This document shows, in pieces, positions 1 to 8,192 of a stretch of 10,394 nucleotides of DNA. Position 1 is the first letter of the stretch. The number at the start of each line of letters is the position of its first letter. Source of the DNA: Astrothelium macrocarpum (Eukaryota; Ascomycota; Dothideomycetes; Trypetheliales; Trypetheliaceae); the NCBI GenBank assembly GCA_021030915.1, contig JAGEMR010000292.1:1-10394 (forward strand), given 5' to 3'. A program made the position numbers and the translations under genes. The notes beneath the pieces were generated by a model. It saw only the letters and a list, made by a program, of their open reading frames with translations. It was not told where the DNA came from and made no database searches.

Positions 1-1086
1 CGCATTTTCGTATAATTCAATTTAAATCCATTTTTTTCCCACATTCTATTATGATTCAAATCTGAAAAGAAAATGATTTTATTCTTATATTTCAGACGTT
101 TTAAAAGAATTCTAAATTAAATATTCGTTATATAATAATTATTTATAAAATTCTTCATACGATATTTCAAAATTAAAAATACGAAAAATTTTTATAATAT
201 AATATTCAATATTTTTATTAAAAATTCATTGAATTAAAAAAATAGATATTTATATAATATATATTTGATCTAAATTCGCGATCATTTCTTTTCCGATATA
301 ATAATATTGAAAATATAATGAATCAATTATTATATAATCATAATATATTATATATAAATAAGAATTGAATTTTTAATTTTATATAATAATAATCTGAATT
401 ATATATATATTTTAATCGTAAAATCGATTATCAAAAAATTTAATATAAAAATTCTGATAAATTTCGTGAATGATTTAATTTTATATGATATATAATTGAT
501 TAATTTGATATTCAAAAAAGAAATATTTATAATTTTAATAAAACAGAATTTTTGATGGATCAAATTTCATTAAAAATGGTTATTATTAATATTAAAAGAT
601 ATGAAAAATCTCATATAATTTAATAAAATAATCAAAAATGAATAATAATAATTTAAAATATAAATATATTAAATTATATTATTCTATCATATATCATTAT
701 TATGAATAAAAATCATTTTTCATTTTGATATTAAAATAATTCATTATTATATAATTAAATGATTATTATATCAGATAATAATTGAATAATAAATAAATGA
801 AATTTAGATTAAATTTAGTATTTCAATCGATATATTATAAATCGTATAATGAATATATATTATCTTCTCATTTTTAATAAATACGAAAATCATTATTCAA
901 TTGATTTTAAATTATTCTATTAAAAGAATAATATTATCATTTTTTATATATTTTCTCATTTATTATATAAATTATAATCATTTGATATAAATTATTTTCG
1001 TGTATTAAAACACGTATACGGTCAAATAATTAATAATTTCATATAAACGTATATCATTTATATTTTAAAAAAGAATTTCTTTTCAA
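1..1086. other. AT-rich DNA without recognisable gene
   Basis: This segment is extremely AT-rich, with dense stops in all frames and no GC island. No protein family, RNA gene or long repeat could be recognised. It is the left flank of element 1; joined to the sequence after 5093 it would form the pre-insertion locus. A small potential hairpin lies at 999-1014 (CGTGT, 6-base loop, ACACG), with no sign that it is functional. Surviving cytosines lie mostly after T, as in the rest of the window. It is probably older RIP-degraded repeat DNA, but that is inferred only from base composition. Confidence 0.6.
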
Positions 1087-1088
1087 TA
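1087..1088. repeat. TA target-site duplication of element 1, left copy
   Basis: TA directly abuts the first base of the left terminal inverted repeat and is matched by TA at 5092-5093 directly after the right one. Duplication of a TA dinucleotide is the hallmark of Tc1/mariner/pogo insertion. The inferred empty site is ...TTTCAA-TA-TTTTATAA.... Confidence 0.85.
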
Positions 1089-1157
1089 GGGTCTACCATG
1101 GTGGGTTGGTCCACACCACCGGTTGGTCCACGCTGAACATACGAACCTCATACATTT
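1089..1157 (+). repeat. Element 1 left terminal inverted repeat
   Basis: The outer 47 bp (1089-1135) match the inverse of 5045-5091 with three differences, all C/T transitions. Homology resumes as CTGAACATRCGAACCTYATACATTT up to 1157, but this end lacks 22 bp that the right end has. The missing block is bounded by the 5-bp repeat CGCTG, which points to a short-repeat-mediated deletion here. Inside the TIR, GGTTGGTCCAC occurs at 1104-1114 and again at 1121-1131, a 17-bp period, which probably marks paired transposase-binding sites. Confidence 0.93.
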
Positions 1158-1159
1158 TA

Positions 1160-2500
1160 CATCCACATTTTCCAATCTAAATCTGAATTATTTGAAGAAT
1201 CATTAGATATATAATATATTTCTTTCAATTTTTTTTTTTTGATATAATTTTTATTGATTGATTATGAGAATATTTTATATGAAATTTCTTTTTTAATATA
1301 TATATAATTCATAATATATTTATAATTATATGAATATTAATATTTTTCAATTTAATTTTTTTATTTTTAATATTATATTTTTATTTATCAAAAAATTTTA
1401 ATTAATTTATCAATTATTTAATTATAATTATAATTATAATATTTTAAAATTCGTAAAAATATATTATATATTTAATATAATATTTTATAAACGAATTAAT
1501 TATATTATTTTTATTTAAAATTTTTATAAATTTTTTATTTGATTTAATAAATTTAATAATTTTTAAAAAAGAATTTTTAAATAATGAAAAATTCAAATCG
1601 GTTGAATTAAATAATATAAAAATTTTTATATATAACGTATTTTATATAATGAATAATTTATTTAAAATTCGTCTACGATTTAAAAATATTATATTTATAT
1701 TTCAAAAATCAATATAAATATTTTTTTTTAATATAATTATATTATATATTTAAATAAATATTTCGATTTATTCTATTTTAAATATATATTATATATTAAA
1801 CCGGTAAAATATAATTATTTCGTTTATATAAAATCGTTTAAATATAAAAAATATATTCATATTAAATGATTAAAATATATATAAATAATATAATAATATA
1901 ATTATAAAATCAATTTTATTTTTTATATAATATATGATAAAATTAATTTGAATATAATTATTATGATTATTTATAATGAATAAATATCAGCGATTTATAT
2001 ATTATTTATATATTAAAAAATCGAAAATCTTAATCAATCATTTTAATATCAGATCATTCAATATTCAGCCATTTTTATTAATCATAAAATGATATTCTAA
2101 TGGAATATTTATATTGAATTAATATATATTCATTTATATATTTTTGAAAATTAAAAAAAATATAATTATTTCATTTAACATATTAATATATTCAATTATT
2201 ATAATCCATTTTTATTTATTTATTATCATTTTTTTTTTTATGTCAAAATAAATCAGTATTTTAAATGATTATTCTTTATTAATATTGAATTCTGATTCGT
2301 TCATATTATAAATATCTGAAATATTATATTCATATTCTTTTTATTACGTTTCAAATATATCAAATCAGCGATTTATTATTTCTGCTGTTATTCTATTCAT
2401 ACGAGCAGATTCTAGTTGATTAGTATATATATTGCGAATTTGAGGATGTCGTTTGATAAAGCGTTCGATCCAATTGGCGCCGATTGGTTCGAGATGGACG
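1160..2500 (-). pseudogene. Element 1 transposase, C-terminal part (Tc5-type HTH plus DDE domain), degraded
   Basis: This is the downstream part of the element 1 transposase, read from 2500 towards 1160. The best-preserved piece (2365-2500) reads YVHLEPIGANWIERFIKRHP and continues to AEIINR. It matches the second helix-turn-helix of pogo/Fot1 transposases (Tc5/CENP-B-type DNA-binding domain, consensus G-NW---F--RHP). The frame then meets a TGA where the family has Trp (TGG to TGA). Beyond it, about 2287-2316 gives DIYNMNESEF, the counterpart of the NMDE block that holds the first catalytic Asp of the DDE domain; the Asp is now Asn by a G-to-A change. A further stretch ending KWIIIIEYIN corresponds to the conserved W-TVIE-I strand. 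After that the frame is too degraded to follow, and multiple stops are present. It is not a working gene. Confidence 0.87.
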
Positions 2501-2502
2501 TA
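2501..2502. repeat. TA target-site duplication of element 2, left copy
   Basis: This TA lies immediately outside the left terminal inverted repeat of element 2 and is matched by TA at 4656-4657. Collapsing the two copies to one restores an uninterrupted transposase frame in element 1. In that frame CCC GCA (reverse of 4658-4663) is followed by TAC GTC CAT, so the reading phase itself confirms the duplication. Confidence 0.9.
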
Positions 2503-2546
2503 GGAGTCTTCCCTGCAGCTCGCACGGCCCGGCAGCTCGCACACCC
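2503..2546 (+). repeat. Element 2 left terminal inverted repeat
   Basis: This 44-bp GC-rich end is an inverted match to 4612-4655 with one difference, T here against G in the inverse of the right end. That is a transversion, so it is not RIP. An 11-bp direct repeat, GCAGCTCGCAC, sits at 2515-2525 and 2532-2542, again a 17-bp period. Homology with the right end stops at the CCC at 2546. Confidence 0.95.
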
Positions 2547-2599
2547 TCATCTCATACAGCCTCTCAACTTTCACATTGAATAATTCTATCAAATCGAAA

Positions 2600-4564
2600 A
2601 ATAATTACACTAAATTCCAAAATATTCTATTTAAAATTTATACAAAATTTTTATATAATTTAATTATATATTAAAATATATAAAACGTTTAATATTATAT
2701 CTGATATAAATTTATTTGAATTCTATCATTTTTATTTTAAAATCAGAATTTATAATAATCATTTATTATTTTAATTGATCAGATTATTTTTTTTTATTAA
2801 AAATCCTTTTTTTTCATTATTTAATATTTTATAAAAATTATTTTGAAATAATCTTTTATTCTTTAAATATTTTTCGTATAATTTTTTTTAAAATTTCATT
2901 AATTAGATATTATAATCATTTTCTTTTTTTTTTTTTCATTTTTATGTATTTATAATTTCTATTATTTACGTTTTTTATTGAATGTCTTTTTTATAATTTT
3001 ATTTTATTTATATTTTATTTTTATCTTTATTTCTATTTTTTTCTGAATCTGAATTTCAAATATTCGTTTAATTTTTAAAAAATTTATAAAAATAATCTTT
3101 TATTCATCTTCAATTCTCAATTATTCAAAAAAAGATTTATTCTTAAATATTCTTTTTTTCTGAATTATAATTTTTTCATTTATTTATATAAATTGATATT
3201 TTAAAATAATATTTTTCATAATCATTTGTTCAAATTCGTATAATAATTTTTTATTCATTATAATAATTATTTTTATAAAAGTAATCATATATATATATTT
3301 TTAATCAGAAATTGATAAATCTGAAAAGAATTCTAATTTTACAAAAAAAGATTTATTTATTAATTTTTTTAATTAATTAAAAATAATATTCATATTAAAT
3401 GATATTAATTTTATTTTAAATCATTCATTTTTAATATTATAAATATTAAAAATATTAATTTAAATAAATCAAAATAAATCAAAAAAAATTTTTTAATCTG
3501 ATAAAAAATTTCTTTTAATAATATATAATCAATATTCTAATTTTTATGAATATCTGATTATTAAAAAATTAAATAAATTCATATTCAATAATTATAAATA
3601 ATGAATAAAATAAAATGAAAAAATAATAATTAAAATATAATTTTTTATATATCAATTAAAAAATTTGAATAAAAAATAATTATTATGACCATCAAATTAT
3701 ATAAAATATTATAAATAATCATTTTTGATTCTTTTTTATATATATTTATCAAATATATTAATCAATCAATTAAATATAAAATCTTTATTTATAAAATTAG
3801 ATGATATATTTATAAAATAAATATAATATTCATTATATCTAAAATTCTAAAATTTGAAAATTTGAAAATTATTAATATTTTGATAAATAATTATAGATAA
3901 TATAAATATATTATCATAAAAGATAATAATAATAATTATAATTCATTTCCGCGAATTAATTTATAAAACATTTTTAATATAATTTTATTTAAATATTTTT
4001 AATGATATAATATATTTAATTTTTTTAATATAATTTTATAAAAATTCCTTTTCATCAATATTATATCAATTTTATGATAAAATATTATATTCAAAAAAAT
4101 TTCATCTCAATTTTATATATCAATAAATATATAATAAAAAAAATTAAAAAATAAATTAGATTAAAATATTTTTTAAATTCTATTTAATTATTTATTTTAT
4201 TTTAGAAAAAATCGAAATTTTTAAAATATATTGAAATAATTTTTTTTTAATAATAATTCATTTAATATATAATCTAATTCTTTTTAAATTAGATTTTTGT
4301 AATATTATAAATAAAAATTCGTATTATTATATTAATAGAAAATATATTTTTTTCAAAAAATTTATTGATTTCATTCAAAAATATTTTCTTTTATTATTTA
4401 TTAAATAAATTTTTACTTTTTTTATATTCATTTCGTAAGATTTATATTCTTTTTCAATATTTTGAAAGAATCGTACGATCATAATCATATTTTCTAATAA
4501 TAGGAATAATTAGAAGATTTTTTTATAAATTCAGATCAGCAAATGTAATCTCAATTGGAGTCAT
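2600..4564 (-). pseudogene. Element 2 transposase (psq/Tc5 HTH plus DDE), heavily degraded
   Basis: Read from an ATG at 4562-4564 towards lower coordinates. The start reads MTPIEITFADLN and, after a stop, gives KYDYDRTILSKY at about 4458-4493. This resembles the first helix-turn-helix (psq-like) of pogo transposases, where a typical form is K-YGVDR-TLSRR. After further stops, FFEKNIFSIN fits the linker L-ERGLPPT, and SIYFKNFDFF followed by KINN (about 4195-4245) fits the end of the Tc5-type domain, S-YLKN-D--R-KA-N. The order and spacing agree with the family. Further down, where the DDE domain should lie, mutation is too heavy to pick out catalytic blocks. Many in-frame stops are present; the gene is dead. 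The lower limit of the span is an estimate. Confidence 0.75.
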
Positions 4565-4611
4565 ATTCGTTGAAATATTATAATAATAAGATATAGAAGT
4601 TGAAATTTGAT

Positions 4612-4655
4612 GGGTGTGCGAGCTGCCGGGCCGTGCGCGCTGCAGGGAAGACTCC
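4612..4655 (-). repeat. Element 2 right terminal inverted repeat
   Basis: Inverted partner of 2503-2546 (43 of 44 identical). The two direct repeat units lie at 4616-4626 (GTGCGAGCTGC) and 4633-4643 (GTGCGCGCTGC), 17 bp apart, with one substitution between them. The last base, 4655, abuts the TA duplication. Confidence 0.95.
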
Positions 4656-4657
4656 TA
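4656..4657. repeat. TA target-site duplication of element 2, right copy
   Basis: Partner of the TA at 2501-2502; element 1 transposase sequence resumes at 4658. Confidence 0.9.
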
Positions 4658-4996
4658 TGCGGGACGCAGGTGAGACGCGTGATAAACGCGCTTTTCTCGC
4701 AAAAGTTCAGCGAGCTCAGTCAACAACAAACGTGTAATTGGAGTTCCTGCGATAGTATATCATTTGATCTAATAAATTAGAATTGATTCTTCAGTATTTG
4801 TTAGAAATTATTGTGATTCGTTGATAATTGTTTGCGATTTGCCATCGTTTAGTCTGTGTCTTAATATCGATTTAGATATTTTGAATTTATATACCGCTTC
4901 ACGAATTGATAAAAATGAATTTTTAAAAAATGCGATAAAGGCGTTTTATATTTGTTTTTCAAATTCTGAATTTTTTAAAAAATTTTGAATTGTCAT
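4658..4996 (-). pseudogene. Element 1 transposase, N-terminal part (psq-type HTH), split from the rest by element 2
   Basis: Starts at an ATG (4994-4996) just inside the right TIR with MTIQNFLKNSEFEKQ, then a TAA at 4946-4948 (probably a former CAA). The same frame continues with SIREAVYKFKISKSILRHRL, a good match to the first helix-turn-helix (psq/pogo type) of fungal pogo transposases. Further stops follow (one TAA, one TAG, one TGA), all reachable by C-to-T or G-to-A changes. The final stretch is well preserved: AGTPITRLLLTELAELLREK up to HLRPA at 4658. That is the helical linker before the second HTH, and its continuation lies at 2500 downward. Composition rises towards about half G+C over 4658-4760, unlike the AT-rich start. 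Confidence 0.9.
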
Positions 4997-5000
4997 AATT

Positions 5001-5091
5001 AAATGTATAAGGTTCGCATGTTCAGCGCATGTGAATCGCACGTACAGCGTGGACCAACCGATGGTGTGGACCAACCCACCGTGGTAGGCCC
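5001..5091 (-). repeat. Element 1 right terminal inverted repeat
   Basis: The full-length version of the element 1 end, 91 bp against 69 bp on the left. The outer 47 bp are 5045-5091; the two GTGGACCAACC units lie at 5049-5059 and 5066-5076, 17 bp apart. The copies of CAGCG at 5023-5027 and 5045-5049 bound the 22 bp that are missing from the left end. Confidence 0.93.
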
Positions 5092-5093
5092 TA
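5092..5093. repeat. TA target-site duplication of element 1, right copy
   Basis: Partner of the TA at 1087-1088, directly outside the right TIR. Confidence 0.85.
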
Positions 5094-5763
5094 TTTTATA
5101 AAATTTTTCAAATTATTATAACAGAATTAAATATTTAAAAAGATTTTCGAAAAACAGAATTTATATCGTATAATTCAGAATATATAATTTCATAATTGGA
5201 TATAAAATTATATATATTTATATTCTCTGAAAATTTATTTGAATTCCCCTATTTTTAAAAATTAAAGATATCATATAATCCTATTAAAACGCAATCTTAA
5301 AATGAATATATTAGAAATTGAATTATACGGTATCAGAATAATTCTTTATCTGAATTTTTATCTATTATCAATCAATTTTCATATAATACGATCATAATAA
5401 TATATCAATTTGCCATTTTGAAAAAAAAAAAAAAAAAATAAATATTTCATATAATAAATCAAAAATTTAATCAATATCGGAAGATTAAAAAAATCCGTTT
5501 ATTAAAAAAAGAATCTCTTTTTATATAAAATGAATAAAATCTACAAATTCAGAAAGAATCTAAATAAATAATATAATAAGAAATAAATAAAAATGATAAT
5601 TATATGAGAATATTAAAAATAGATAAACGATAATATAATAATTATAATAAATCTAGATATAATACGTATATCTATATTATAATTAAAAATACATTTGAAA
5701 AAAAGAATTCTGAATAATATAAAAAAATTTATATTATTATGATTGAATTATTTAAATTCTTCG
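5094..5763. other. AT-rich spacer with A18 run
   Basis: Right flank of element 1, continuous with 1-1086 before that insertion. No gene, RNA or long repeat was recognised. It contains a run of 18 A at 5421-5438. There is no sequence beside it that looks like the 3' end of a LINE or a processed transcript, so it is recorded only as a homopolymer. Confidence 0.6.
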
Positions 5764-5765
5764 TA

Positions 5766-5823
5766 TGAGAGTGCGGAAAAGTGGCCAATCCAATTGGGTG
5801 GCCAATTCAATTGTGTTGTACGT
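5766..5823 (+). repeat. Orphan pogo-type transposon end (left TIR of a probable element 3)
   Basis: A GC-richer island after a TA (5764-5765) in otherwise AT-only DNA. It contains GTGGCCAATCCAATTGG (5781-5797) followed directly by GTGGCCAATTCAATTGT (5798-5814). These are tandem 17-bp units with two differences, one of them a C/T transition. The architecture is that of the ends of elements 1 and 2, although the sequence is unrelated, so it is read as the outer end of another pogo-type transposon. No inverted partner is visible to the right in the window; it may be lost, RIP-mutated beyond recognition, or outside. The precise first base is uncertain. Confidence 0.5.
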
Positions 5824-7297
5824 TATTCTATTATAATTGATAAAAATAATGATTGAATTAGATGATAAATTATATATGAAAATTTTTTAAAAAAAAAAGA
5901 AAGATTAAAAATTAATCATTAAATGGAAAAATTCATGAATTTAAAATAATGATTATGATGATCTGATGAATTTTAATTTTATCGGAAAAGAAAAAAAGAA
6001 GAAGAATATTTATCTGAAAAAAGAATTTAAAAATAAAAAATGTTATTTTTATAAAAAAAAGGAATATTTTATAAAAAATTACCGATTCAAATTTAATATA
6101 ATATAATAAAAGATCGTAATTATAAAAAGAAAAATTAATATAATTTTAATTAATTATTCGAATAAAAAAATTTTGATCAAAAAAATCATTTAAAAAATAT
6201 CTGATAAAAAAAATGAATGATAATTCAATCAATAAAATGATGATAAAAAAAATAATCCATTTCTGATATCAGAAAATTTATAAATAATTCATTAAAAAAT
6301 ATGAGAATATATTATATAAATAAATTAATAAATGAATCGAATTATATAAAAATAATTAATAATTGAATTCATATTTCAATAATATATCAGAAAAATATTA
6401 AAATAATTTAATTATGAAGATTATTTTATGATTAAATTATATATAATTTCTAATTATTCAATATATATTATTATAATACAAATTTTTAAAGAATAATTCG
6501 GGATTTTAATAAAATTATTATTAAAAAATTTTAAAATATAAAAAAATATTTCATTTGATATAATTAATTCAGATCATAATTAATTAATTTTATTTAAAGA
6601 ATATCGAAATTAGAAATATTAATTATTAGAATATTAAAAATATTAAAAAATGAAAAAAAATATTTAATAAAATAATATCATTAATATATAAAATTTATAA
6701 TATTTTAAATATCGGAAAATATAATGATGATAATATTATAATAAGAATTATAAAAAATATATATATAATTAATAATAAAAGAATATATTTATAAATGAAA
6801 AAATAAAAAAAATCATATTCATAAATACATCATTATTTAAAAAAAATATAGAATATTTTTAAATGAATTTATTAATATAATCTATTTATGATTATTGAAT
6901 TAGAAATTATTTTCAAAAATAATTAATTATAAATAAAAATTATTTAAATTATAAAAAAATATATTATTATTAATATAAGAATTAGAATTATGAAATTTAT
7001 ATAATGAAAAAATTAGAATAATATGAATAATAATTTTGGAAAAATTATAATTTTATCAATTATTTTATTTATTGAAAATAAAAAAAGAAATATATATTAA
7101 TTAATAAACGATTTTATAAAAATAGAAAGAATTATTTATATTATAATAATTATAAAATAATACAATATCCATCCATATTTATTAAATAAATTACGATAAA
7201 AATATATTTATTATAAAAAAAAGATTTAAATTTTATATATAAAATATGTATATAAATTTAAATATTATTCAAATATCCAATCATTTATTATATATTA
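5824..7297 (+). repeat. 1.47-kb dispersed repeat, copy A
   Basis: This block recurs in the same orientation at 8193-9660, collinear with short indels. In 5828-5880 there are 5 differences in 53 positions, all transitions; in 7261-7297 there is 1 in 37. It starts directly after the orphan transposon end and stops one base before the TGTTATGACC island. The length would suit the body of a pogo-type element, but no transposase motif could be read on either strand, so the identity is open. It has no intact frame. Confidence 0.85.
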
Positions 7298-7341
7298 TTG
7301 TTATGACCACTGAGAGGGCCGTGTACACATCCGTGTACCCG

Positions 7342-7425
7342 CCCAACCTCTGGCTCATAAGGCTCACGCCATGAGCCAAAAGACCCAACCTCTGGCTCAT
7401 AAGACTCACGCCATGAACCAAAGAG
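7342..7425 (+). repeat. Two tandem 42-bp units, each with a potential hairpin
   Basis: Unit 1 is 7342-7383 and unit 2 is 7384-7425, both starting CCCAACCTCTGGCTCATAAG. The first 38 positions differ at only two sites, both G in unit 1 and A in unit 2. In unit 1, GGCTCAT (7352-7358) pairs perfectly with ATGAGCC (7371-7377) across a 12-base loop. In unit 2 the second arm reads ATGAACC, which weakens the pair by one G-to-A change. They may be duplicated enhancer or protein-binding sites in a U3 region; the function is inferred from position only. Confidence 0.85.
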
Positions 7426-7435
7426 TGTTACGAAA

Positions 7436-7443
7436 TATATAAA
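7436..7443 (+). promoter_or_regulatory. Candidate TATA box
   Basis: TATATAAA lies at the 3' edge of the GC-rich island, just after the tandem repeats and followed by AAACGCAACAG. Such motifs are common by chance in DNA this AT-rich. The support comes from its place at the end of a promoter-like island. Confidence 0.35.
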
Positions 7444-7445
7444 AA

Positions 7446-8192
7446 CGCAACAGAATCCATTTTAATTTCATTATATTCAAAATTATTTTTTAAATTAGTT
7501 TTTGATAATATTTTTAATAGAATTTTGAATTATCAAATTATATTATTTTTTATTAATTTAATTCTTTATCGATTTATTTTAAAAATCATTTTAATTTTAA
7601 ATAAATTTGATATCAAAAATATTTAAAATCATAATATATTGAATATTTTCAAAATGAATTAATAAAAATAATCATAAAATGATGATAATTTATTCTAAAT
7701 TGAAAGAAATCGATTCATATTATAATTTAATGAAAAAATCAAAAAATCTGACGATTTTTATAAAAATCATTTTAAAATAAAAAATTGATTCAATATTATT
7801 CAATTATATTTTATATTCGAAAATATTACGATAATTAATTAATCTTTTTTTATAATCATATTTATGAAAGAAAAAATATTTCATTAGATCTGATTACGTT
7901 TTATTAATTATATAATAGAAAATGAAAATCAGATAATTATTAATATATTCCAAAATTTTGATATATTTAAAAGAAAAATTATTAAAATATTCGGAATATT
8001 CAATCAATAAATAATAATTGAATAAATGATTCTGAATATTAAATAAAAGATTTCAATAATAAATTATATAATCAGATTCCAGAAATATATCTAATAAATT
8101 GAATGAAATAATGAAATATTCCATTTCATATTTTATAAAGAATTTAAAAATAATATTAAAAATGAATTGATACGTTATATAGATATCATAAA
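7446..8192. other. AT-rich spacer between repeat copies A and B
   Basis: No gene or long repeat was recognised, and stops are frequent in all frames. If the island before it is an LTR start, this stretch would include the remainder of that LTR in RIP-degraded form. A short identity, TACGTTAT, occurs at 8171-8178 and at 5818-5825 just before copy A. It may be a trace of homology that extends left of copy B, or chance. Confidence 0.5.

Larger units (their letters stand above)
2365..2592 (-). pseudogene. Chimeric open frame across the element 1/element 2 junction (not a real gene)
   Basis: This is the only sizeable open frame in the window, 75 codons from a TTG at 2590-2592 to a TGA at 2365. 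It is an artefact of insertion. The first part is translated from the end of nested element 2, including its terminal inverted repeat (MRVCELPGRASCREDS). The last 46 residues, from Tyr-Val-His-Leu onward, are the Tc5-type helix-turn-helix of the element 1 transposase. The change of origin falls at the TA at 2501-2502. No promoter or ribosome-entry context supports expression, and homology exists only for the second half. Confidence 0.85.
2503..4655 (-). mobile_element. Element 2: pogo-type DNA transposon nested in element 1
   Basis: A second cut-and-paste transposon, 2153 bp, inserted into a TA inside the transposase gene of element 1. It has 44-bp terminal inverted repeats that match at 43 of 44 positions and begin GGAGTCTTCCCTGCAG. 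The sequence is unrelated to the element 1 ends, so this is a different family. A degraded minus-strand transposase starting near 4564 has pogo features (see its own entry). The interior is strongly AT-mutated, but the TIRs look almost untouched. Element 2 arrived after element 1, because it interrupts it. Confidence 0.93.
1089..5091 (-). mobile_element. Element 1: pogo/Fot1-type DNA transposon, RIP-mutated and interrupted
   Basis: A Tc1/mariner-superfamily (pogo/Fot1 branch) cut-and-paste transposon. It is bounded by terminal inverted repeats starting GGGYCTACC and flanked on both sides by TA (1087-1088 and 5092-5093), the target duplication expected of this superfamily. The span is 4003 bp, of which 2153 bp is inserted element 2 plus one 2-bp TA duplication. 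The original length was therefore about 1.85 kb, a normal Fot1/pogo size. The transposase is on the minus strand and reads inward from the right end. It is inactive: the reading frame has several stops, the first catalytic Asp position reads Asn, and most of the interior has drifted to AT. The two ends and the DNA next to the nested element keep much more G+C than the rest. Confidence 0.93.
7299..7445 (+). mobile_element. LTR-like GC-rich island (probable U3 start of an LTR retrotransposon)
   Basis: A sharply bounded island in AT-only DNA. It begins TGTTATGACCACTGAGAGGG (LTRs begin with TG), contains short repeats (CCGTGTAC twice around 7323-7338), two tandem 42-bp units, and ends with a TATA box. 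A GC-rich U3 followed by TATA is the layout expected of a fungal LTR. The matching CA end, a primer-binding site, a target duplication and a second LTR copy were not found. If it is an LTR, the rest has been converted to AT-rich sequence. A MITE or other element end is possible. Confidence 0.45.

Noticed and set aside
999..1014. CGTGT/ACACG inverted repeat as terminator or regulatory hairpin
   Set aside because: The stem is only 5 bp and no transcription unit adjoins it.
1391..1442. Simple AT microsatellite-like runs here and elsewhere as functional repeats
   Set aside because: They are short and irregular, and expected from near-saturated C-to-T mutation.
2365..2592. A 75-residue open frame that could be annotated as a small protein gene
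   Set aside because: Half of it is translated terminal inverted repeat of element 2 and half is an internal piece of the element 1 transposase; its start is a TTG and its stop is a mutated Trp codon.
5421..5438. A18 run as a LINE or retrogene poly(A) tail (likewise A14 at 9672-9685)
   Set aside because: No adjacent coding remnant or target duplication was seen, and A runs are expected in DNA of this composition.
7342..7425. Tandem units as a CRISPR array
   Set aside because: The units are contiguous with no unique spacers, there are only two, and the setting is eukaryotic transposon DNA.
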